Source: Eimeria necatrix
Lineage: Eukaryota > Apicomplexa > Conoidasida > Eucoccidiorida > Eimeriidae
Assembly (NCBI RefSeq): GCF_000499385.1
Contig: NW_013651671.1
Span: 1 to 12,500, forward strand
Direction of reading: 5' to 3'
Length of the DNA stretch: 12,500 nucleotides
Below, piece after piece: positions 6,663-12,500 of the stretch. A model generated the notes under the pieces. The model made no database searches. It was not told where the DNA came from and saw nothing but the letters and a program-made list of their open reading frames with translations. Each line of letters begins with the position of its first letter. Position 1 is the first letter of the stretch. A program made the position numbers and the translations under genes.

Positions 6663-7333
6663 GTAGAAAACAGAAATTAAAACCAAAACAATTAAATTAA
6701 TTAATTGTTAATTAATTGCTAATTAATTGTTAATTAATTGTTCATTAATTGCTATTTAATTGCAGTCTTAAATTGCAATTAAATAAACCATTTGTGGTTT
6801 TAAAAGGCAAATTAAAAGCCATTTTGAAAAGCAAATAAAAATCTTCAACAGATTCTGCTTTTTGTTGAAGTTGAAATTAAAATTAAAAAAACAAAAGTGG
6901 AAATCGAAATAAATAAAAGTGGAAATTCACAAAAATTAAAAGCTCTTACTGTCACTTTGATTATTTTCATTTCATTTTTTTAATTTTGCTTTTATTTTTA
7001 ATTTTATTTTCAATTTTTTTATTTTTAATTTTTTCCTTTCGATCTTCTCCTTTTTATTTTTTAGTTTCGTTTTTTTGCTTGTACGCAAATTTTCCCCCAA
7101 GACTCTTCACTGCCTCTGGCTGCTTTATCTTTTATTTATTCATTTATTTAAATATTTATTTATTTATTTATTTATTTGTTTATTGTTTATTTATATTTAT
7201 ATATTGATTTATTTGTTTATTTGTTTATTTGTTTATGTTCATTTGCTGCAGATTGTTTCTTTTTTGTGCGCCACTTCTTCATTCAATTCTTTGCCATTTA
7301 ATCAGTTCATTTGTTGTCCCTTTCAACTTCTTG

Positions 7334-7385
<52 letters not shown>

Positions 7386-7559
7386 CTTATTTATTTGCTT
7401 ATTTATTTGCTTATTTATTTATTTTTATTTATTTATTCGCCCGAGACGACCACCCCCAACTCCGTTTTTTTTCAAACAAACGAATAAACAAATCAACCAC
7501 CTCCTCAACTAACGAATGAATCACTTTATTCCTTTATTTATCCATTTATTTATTTATTT

Positions 7560-7607
<48 letters not shown>

Positions 7608-8016
7608 TTTTTGTTTTTAGTGACCCCCCCACTATGGAGATAATTCTGCAGCTGAACGAAACGAAGAATTTCATAATTGAAAAAATCAGCGAAGAGCACG
7701 TGTTGTGTTCGGAGGCAGTTTGTGGATTTTTGGAGGTAAAAACTTCAAAAAAAAAGAACTTTTGGGAGTTTTTTTGAAGACTTTTGGGCTCTAAATGCCT
7801 TTTTAAAACACTCTTTTTGTCCTTTTATTCATTTGTTCTTCTTTTGTGGTTTTATTTCTTTTTATTTTCTTTTTGTTTTGCTTTTTTTCTCAAAATTCCA
7901 TCAAGTTGCGCTTTTTTGACCCTTCAGCTCGCCGTTTTAGCTGCAGATGTGTTAATTAAATTGAATTAAATTAAATTGAATTAATAAAATGATTTAACGG
8001 TTTAATAATAAACAAG

Positions 8017-8075
<59 letters not shown>

Positions 8076-8799
8076 ATGCTAATAAGCAGCGTTTGGAAGT
8101 TCAAAAGTTTAATTTTGAAATGTTCTTCGTTGATTTGATTGGCTTTTTTGTCTTGTGTGATTTTTTATTTCCCTTTTTGAATTCATTTTATTTTTCTTTT
8201 TATTTTAATTCATTTTTAATTTAATTTAATTTAATTTAATTTAATTTAATTTAATTTAATTTAATTTAATTTGTTTTGTCGTTTAAGAATGGCAGTCCGC
8301 GCGCGAGCTGAGAAGCAAATAACTGCTTTAACCCGTAAACCCTAAACCCTAAACCCTAAACCCTCAAGTGCATCAGTGGAGGGAAAGCAGCAGATTAAAA
8401 AGGATGAAAGAAACTAATTTTGATTACTTTCTTTTTAGCTGCTGCGCTGCAGCTAAAAGGAAAGAGCAGCAAATAAATATTATTATTTATTTGTTCATTA
8501 TCTATTTTTCTATCTCTTTGTTTTTCTTTTTCGCATTTGTTTGCAAATTAATTAGTGATTTCTTTGTCATTTGATTGGCTCGTTTGAGTGGCAATTGACT
8601 CATTTCTTTGTAATGTTATTATTTATTTATTTATTTATTTATTTTTTCTTTATTATTTAATTTATTTAGTTTTGTTTTTATTTGTTTATTTATTTAGGAA
8701 GAAGTGACGAGGCGTTTGGAATTGGCTGAGCGGCCTTTGGCGGAAATGCAAAAAGAGAAGAAGGCGAATGAGGCGGGAGCTGCTGCCAATACCTACTGA
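6628..8799 (+). CDS. TFB5: TFIIH subunit TFB5/GTF2H5 homologue (exons 6628-6662, 7621-7735, 8698-8799)
   Basis: TFB5 (TTDA/GTF2H5) is the smallest TFIIH core subunit. It binds the p52/Tfb2 subunit and stabilises TFIIH for transcription initiation and nucleotide excision repair in the nucleus. Splicing three short exons gives 83 residues; yeast and human proteins are about 71-72. The N-terminus MVVAIKGILVQCDPP matches the family start (K-G-x-L-V-Q-C-D-P in yeast). It is followed by IILQLNETKNFIIEKISEEH, equivalent to the ILQ..FII/IVL..DDTH core, and then a helical EEEVTRRLELAERPLAE. The Lys/Ala-rich tail of about 16 residues is an extension. Junctions keep phase: TG|T gives Cys and GAG|GAA is clean. 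Donors are GTAGAA and GTAAAA; acceptors are TTTTTAG and TATTTAG. The start has an AAGATGG context. The family match is from memory. Confidence 0.88.
7125..7240. repeat. (TTTA)n tracts in TFB5 intron 1
   Basis: TTTATTTATTTG tetramer repeats lie in the middle of intron 1. They produce only Leu/Phe/Ile/Tyr frames. Confidence 0.9.
7335..7616. repeat. (ATTT)n tracts reaching the TFB5 exon 2 acceptor
   Basis: ATTT repeats at 7335-7435 and 7530-7611 flank a short CAAACAAACGAATAAAC segment. The second tract runs to within a few bases of the acceptor AG at 7619-7620, standing in for the pyrimidine tract. Confidence 0.92.
7621..7735 (+). CDS. TFB5: TFB5 exon 2 (core beta sheet)
   Basis: The exon begins with T, completing Cys, then DPPTMEIILQLNETK and ends AVCGFLE. 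Intron 1 ends in an ATTT repeat with TTTTTAG as acceptor. The donor is GTAAAA at 7736. An internal ATG at 7634 could be mistaken for the start, but the upstream DPPT is conserved-like (DPS/DPA in homologues). Confidence 0.88.
8013..8077. repeat. (AAAT)n tract in TFB5 intron 2
   Basis: An uninterrupted AAAT array on the + strand, complementary to the (TTTA)n tracts of intron 1 across exon 2. Confidence 0.95.
8215..8272. repeat. (TTTAA)n pentamer tract in TFB5 intron 2
   Basis: About eleven TTTAA units occur in tandem, the same pentamer family as the foldback near 4176. Confidence 0.93.
8336..8364. repeat. Telomere-like CCCTAAA array inside TFB5 intron 2
   Basis: Four uninterrupted heptamers (AAACCCT) lie on the + strand of the intron, in the same orientation as the block at 4566. 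Confidence 0.95.
8698..8799 (+). CDS. TFB5: TFB5 exon 3 (C-terminal helix and tail)
   Basis: The acceptor is TATTTAG at 8691-8697. The exon reads EEVTRRLELAERPLAEMQ and then a Lys/Ala-rich tail ending AANTY, with TGA at 8797-8799. AT-only repeats resume right after the stop. Confidence 0.88.
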   Translation, partial: EEVTRRLELAERPLAEMQKEKKANEAGAAANTY

Positions 8800-9300
8800 T
8801 TGAAAAGTAAATAAATAAATAAATAAATAATAATAAATAATAAACAAATAATATATAATAAATGAATAAATAATAAATGAAAATAAATAAATGGCAGAGT
8901 TAATTGTTTGTTCGTTTGCCCTTTCGATCCGCGACTCCTGGGGTGTATGATGAGCTCCATTCTAGAAAACGAAAAGAATTAAGTGGAAAAAGTGGATTTA
9001 AGATTTAATTTTGTTTTATTTAATTAATATTTGCAAAATGTGAATTAAAAATTAAATTATTTAACTGCATTTGGCCTTTTTGTCCTTTCTTCCCTCTCGA
9101 CGCATTTCCTGCACTTACCACAGGGTGTACATACACCTCAGCTGAAAGCCATTCTTTCTCCATTCTTCTCTCAAATTGCATTTTCTGTATTTATATATAC
9201 ATAAGTATTATATATAAGCATATAAATACAATATATATATCTATTTTTATATATTTTAAACTAATTTAACTTTCAAAGCATTGAATACTTTCATCAAACA
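8800..9300. other. AT-rich intergenic spacer after TFB5
   Basis: AAATAAAT repeats run from 8807 to about 8890 and an AT/TA-rich stretch from 9190 to 9255. A GGTGT-N4-ACACC element sits at 9124. No gene or RNA is seen. The TFB5 3'UTR is presumably within the first part. Confidence 0.7.
9124..9137. promoter_or_regulatory. GGTGTACATACACC element, copy 2
   Basis: The same 14-bp design as at 6107, with arms GGTGT/ACACC and centre ACAT. It is followed by TCAGCTG. Confidence 0.4.
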
Positions 9301-9482
9301 AAGTGACTCCTTTTCTGCGTGTGAACTGCAGCACTTTGCCGGCCTTTTGGTTTCTCGCTTACTTCTTTTTATTCGGAATTCAATTTCTTTTATTTTCGCT
9401 TTTTAATTTTTATTTTTCTGAAAAAATTAAAATGAAAATAAACTCAAAGAGACGAGACACGGGCAGGCCTGTTCGCCGTCCA

Positions 9483-9496
9483 GGTGTCTGTACACC
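9483..9496. promoter_or_regulatory. GGTGTCTGTACACC element, copy 3
   Basis: Identical over 14 bp to the copy at 6107, and followed by TCAG like the copy at 9124. No confident gene lies nearby. Confidence 0.4.
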
Positions 9497-9593
9497 TCAG
9501 TTTTACCCTCTAGTTGTTTTTTTATTTTCTTCGCCGCCCACTTTTAGTCATTTATATTTATTTGTTTTATTTGGAACTATGAAGAGCTTGAGA

Positions 9594-9705
9594 GCAGCAA
9601 AACGGGCAGCAGCAAAAGCAGCAGCAGCAAAAACAGCAGCAAAAGCAGCAACAAAAACAGCAGCAAAAGCAGCAGCAGCAGCAGCAGCAAAAGCAGCAGC
9701 AGTCT
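9594..9705. repeat. Interrupted CAG array with AAAA spacers
   Basis: GCAGCAAAAGCAGCA-type units. One frame from the ATG at 9579 gives a Lys/Ala-rich peptide (AAKAAAAKTAAKAATK), ending at 9743. The composition follows directly from the repeat, so I do not call a gene. Confidence 0.85.
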
Positions 9706-9743
9706 TTGTTCCGTTACTTGTGCTGCATTTGCTGGCACATTAA

Positions 9744-10030
9744 ATTGTTTTATCTTTTGTCTTTTCAGTTTTAAATAGTTTTAAATAATTTTTAATAATT
9801 TACTTTTTATTAATTCATGAGAATAAACGAATTAATTGAAGACAGACAAATTATAAAAATAAAAGAATTTAGTGAAGAGTTGGAAGCACAGCGAAGTCCC
9901 ATTTAATGAATTTATATCTTTAAAAAATATTTGAAAATAAAATTAATTAAAATAAATAAAATAAAATAAATGAATAACAGTGGGGCATTGGAGCAACAGC
10001 AAAAAGAACAGGAGGAGGAAGCGTCGGCGA
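9744..10030. other. AT-rich spacer, no gene seen
   Basis: TTTTAAATAATTTTTAATAA and AAAATAAATAAA low complexity, without coding or RNA signals. It leads into the triplet arrays. Confidence 0.7.
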
Positions 10031-10032
10031 GC

Positions 10033-10120
10033 TGCAGCAGCAGCAGCAGCAGCAGATGCTGCTGCTGCAGCAGATGCTGCTGCTGCTGCTGCTGCTGCTG
10101 CTGACTGTACTTTGCAGCAG
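10033..10120. repeat. CAG/CTG inverted triplet repeat
   Basis: (CAG)n from about 10033 switches to (CTG) at 10058, back to CAG for a few bases, then to a (CTG)n run ending near 10102. The complementary arms are only a few bases apart and can fold into a hairpin. Confidence 0.9.
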
Positions 10121-10259
10121 CAGCAAAATGAAAAGCTTCATATGGGGAAGAACAACTAGAAAGGAATTGCTGCTGTTATGTCTTGGCCTTTTAAATGCAT
10201 TTAAGAAGAATAAAAATAAAAAAAAGTGCTGCAGCAAACCTCAGAGAAAGTGTTGCTGC

Positions 10260-10680
10260 TGCTGCTGAGCTGCAGCAACAGCCTAGGGGCTGTGGCGGCA
10301 GCCGCTGCTGCAGTTTAGCGGCAGCAGCAGCAGCGGCAGCAGCAGCAGCAGCGGCAGCAGCAGCAGCATTTGCTGCAGTGGTAGGCCGTGTGCCTACATG
10401 GCTCGGCGAGGGGAGCCGCAGCAGCAGCAACAGCAGCAGCAGCAGCAGTGGTGTTGGCAGCAGCAGCAGTAACAGCAGCAGCAGCAGCAGCAGCAGCGGT
10501 GTTAGCAGCAGCAACAGTATAAGTAGAAGCAGCAGTGGTGTTGGTAGCAGAAGCAGTAGCAGCATCAACAGTAGTGGAGTTGGCGGCAGCAGCACTAGCA
10601 GCAGCAGCAGGGGTGTTAGCAGCAACAGCAGTAACTGCAGCAGCAGCAGCAGCAGCAGCAGTGTTATTAAGTTTTGAAAA

Positions 10681-10714
<34 letters not shown>

Positions 10715-10802
10715 GTTATAAAAAGTTTTGAAAACAGCAGCAGCAGAGACAGCAGGAGCAGCCGCATTAGGAGTAGCAGGGGCAACAGTAGCAGCCGCAC
10801 AT

Positions 10803-10839
<37 letters not shown>

Positions 10840-10840
10840 A
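10260..10840. repeat. Large CAG array with higher-order GGTGTT punctuation
   Basis: CAG runs are interrupted by GGTGTTGGCAGC or GGTGTTAGCAGC words at about 10450, 10498, 10538 and 10611, with related GGAGTTGGCGGC and AGTGTTAT words. Frames on both strands give poly-Ser, poly-Ala or poly-Leu. No non-repeat domain or splice pattern supports a gene. Confidence 0.88.
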
Positions 10841-11158
10841 GATCTGAAGGCGGTGTCTGCTCTAAATCTTGTCATTAATGGTCTAATTGTTTTTAAAAAT
10901 GTGACTTTGATTATAAAATTGATTTTAATTTCATTTAATTTTAATTTCACCCCCGGAAATGAAGCAGAAATTGCGAACTTGTTCCCCACGACCTCCTTAG
11001 GTTCTTAAAGGGGAAACGGCGGCTGTGAATGGCAGTTTTTTGTTTTATTTGATTTAAAAAGAAGAAAATAAATAAATTAAATTAATAATTAGTTCTTAAA
11101 ATGCATTTAAATTCCACTTTGAGCGTTTTTTGGCGCAGAGAGCGGCTCTGAGTTCTCG
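10841..11158. other. Spacer between CAG array and tRNA upstream region, no gene seen
   Basis: Mixed-composition DNA with short AT-rich runs. Open frames extending from the CAG array end here without recognisable residues. Confidence 0.6.
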
Positions 11159-11209
11159 GGTGTACAGACACCCGGGCTCTTGCCAGGTCTATCCAGGTGT
11201 ATCGACAGC
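11159..11209. promoter_or_regulatory. GGTGTACAGACACC element, inverted copy 4, plus degenerate copy
   Basis: 11159-11172 is the exact reverse complement of the 6107 and 9483 words. A degenerate version, GGTGTATCGACAGC, lies at 11196-11209. The pair is 155-205 bp upstream of the tRNA gene. Confidence 0.4.
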
Positions 11210-11363
11210 TCGCGAAAAGGCGCGTTCTGCGGGGATTTAGGAGGCAAAAAGGGGGAAGTGGAGGAAATAAAAAGAAAAAGAAGAAAAAAAGAAGAAAATA
11301 GAGAAAAATAGAATTAAACTGGAATTAATTTGATTGAGAAATGAAAGAAAACTCCCACAGTCA

Positions 11364-11447
11364 GCACGGATGCCCGAGCGGTTAAGGGGGCGGACTTAAG
11401 ATCCCCTGGTCGTAAAGACCTCGTGGGTTCGAATCCCACTCCGTGCA
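11364..11447 (+). tRNA. tRNA-Leu(UAA)
   Basis: The 84-nt cloverleaf is intact: acceptor GCACGGA/TCCGTGC is fully paired, the discriminator is A (11447), and the T arm is GTGGG-TTCGAAT-CCCAC. The anticodon loop CTTAAGA carries TAA at 11397-11399, which reads UUA leucine codons. A long variable arm with GGTC/GACC stem marks a class II tRNA, as expected for Leu. The B box GGTTCGAATCC is at 11426-11436; the A box is within GCCCGAGCGG. There is no intron and no encoded CCA. Oddity: the anticodon stem GCGGA/TCCCC has one C-C mismatch (11391/11405). Confidence 0.96.
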
Positions 11448-11448
11448 C

Positions 11449-11454
11449 TTTTTT
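11449..11454 (+). terminator. RNA polymerase III T6 terminator
   Basis: Six T residues begin two bases after the last tRNA base, the standard Pol III stop. Confidence 0.9.
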
Positions 11455-12240
11455 GAAATTAAAAACAATTCATTTTAAAGTTATTATTTAATTTAGTTTT
11501 ATTTAAATTAAAAATAATAATTAAATTCATTTTAAAGTTATTATTTAATTTGGTTTTATTTAAATTAAAAATAATAATTAAATGTTAGTTTTTAAATTAA
11601 AAACAATTCAGTTTAAAGTTATTATTTAATTTAGTTCTATTTAAATTAAAAATAATAATTAGATGTTACTTTTTAAATTAAAAACAATTCATTGAAGTTA
11701 TTATTTAATTTAAATTAAAAATAATAATTGAATGTTAGTTTTAAAATTAAAAACAATTCATTTTTAAAGTTATTATTTAATTTAGTTTTATTTAATTTAA
11801 AACTAATAATTAAATATTAGTTTTATTTAATTTAAAACTAATAATTATTCATTTAATATTATCAAACGAATTCAATGAAGTTATTATTTAATGTTAGTTT
11901 TATTTAAATTAAAACTAATAATTATTCATTTAATATTAGTTTAATTACAGTTGAAACTGACATTTAAAAATACAATTGTTCATTTCAAATTCCAAAACAA
12001 TTCATTCAAGTTATTATTTAGTATTGCTTTTATTAAAATTAAAACTAATATTTGAATTACATTTATATATTTAATATTAGTTTAATCAAAAAAAGATTAG
12101 TTTTTAAAGAACAATTATTTATTTAATGCTATTTTAATTAAAACCATTATTCAAAATGCACTTATTTATTATTGGTATGATCAAAACTAATATTTAAAAA
12201 ACAATTATTTATTTAATGTTAGTTTAATCAAAACTAGTAT
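11455..12240. repeat. Degenerate AT-rich tandem repeat after the tRNA
   Basis: A word set recurs about six to eight times with decreasing similarity towards the right: AAATTAAAAACAATTCA, AAAGTTATTATTTAATTT, TTTATTTAAATTAAAA and ATAATAATTAAATG. Spacing is irregular, about 65-140 bp. No coding potential. Confidence 0.85.
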
Positions 12241-12500
12241 TTCATTTCGCAATTAAAAAGAAACTTTTCTTTTATTATTTCAATAAATTGAAATTAAAAT
12301 AGAACCCAAAAAATGTATTAAATAAATTCTTTTATTATTTCAATAAATTAAAATTAAAAGAAAACGCAAAAGAAATAAAATAAATCGTTGTTTATTTGTT
12401 TGCATAAAATGCCATTTAAAACATTTATTTGGAATTAAAAAGTAACTAACTAGCAAAGTATTTATTTATTTATTTATTTATTTATTTATTTTTTATTTAT
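12241..12500. repeat. AT-rich DNA ending in (ATTT)n
   Basis: Two similar segments (TTCTTTTATTATTTCAATAA near 12267 and 12328) form a roughly 60-bp duplication. An ATTT tetramer tract runs from about 12459 to the window end. No gene is seen. Confidence 0.8.

Noticed and set aside
7075..7519. Hydrophobic Leu/Phe/Ile/Tyr frames that resemble membrane proteins
   Set aside because: They are translations of ATTT repeats inside TFB5 intron 1.
8664..8670. Alternative acceptor TTATTTAG at 8669 for TFB5 exon 3
   Set aside because: It would add AT-repeat residues before EEVTRRLE and break the alignment to the family; 8697 gives clean phase.
10191..11008. Poly-Ser, poly-Ala and poly-Leu open frames in the CAG array
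   Set aside because: Open on several frames and both strands because of the triplet repeat. No domain, start context or splice support.

Overview
The window looks like a nuclear genome segment from a coccidian apicomplexan, most likely Eimeria or a close relative. This is inferred from three things: intron-split eukaryotic genes, dense CAG/CTG triplet tracts, and scattered telomere-like TTTAGGG/CCCTAAA blocks inside the chromosome. The species cannot be fixed from the sequence alone. About 94% of the window is intron or intergenic low-complexity DNA. Most long open frames here are translations of repeats and are not annotated as genes.

Layout. (1) 1-2553, + strand: the 3' part of a RAD51 recombinase gene. 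Three exons (71-135, 569-737, 2111-2553) encode the ATPase core; the N-terminal exons lie upstream of the window. The introns are made of CAG/CTG tracts, AT-rich repeats and apparent decayed copies of the start of the last exon. (2) 2554-4540: repeat-only DNA, comprising a T-rich ladder, a long TTCAA-type AT satellite, an AAATT/AATTT foldback, and fifteen phased 10-bp A-tract units. (3) 4566-5792: two telomere-like blocks in opposite orientations with T-rich DNA between them. (4) 6628-8799, + strand: a small three-exon gene recovered by splicing, encoding an 83-residue TFB5/GTF2H5 homologue, the smallest TFIIH core subunit. Its two introns (958 and 962 nt) are largely ATTT repeats. (5) 8800-10860: AT-rich spacer followed by CAG/CTG arrays with higher-order structure. 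(6) 11364-11447, + strand: tRNA-Leu(UAA) with a T6 terminator. (7) 11455-12500: a degenerate AT-rich repeat and a terminal ATTT tract.

Both protein genes serve DNA maintenance: RAD51 in homologous recombination, TFB5 in TFIIH for transcription initiation and nucleotide excision repair. There is no operon logic in such a genome, so the adjacency is probably chance. I do not see a new enzymatic system. The most notable signals are a recurring GGTGT-N4-ACACC element that also seems to sit at the heads of CAG tracts, splice sites built directly into triplet repeats, a poly-serine tract in the RAD51 DNA-binding loop, and a strictly 10-bp-phased A-tract array beside telomere-like DNA.
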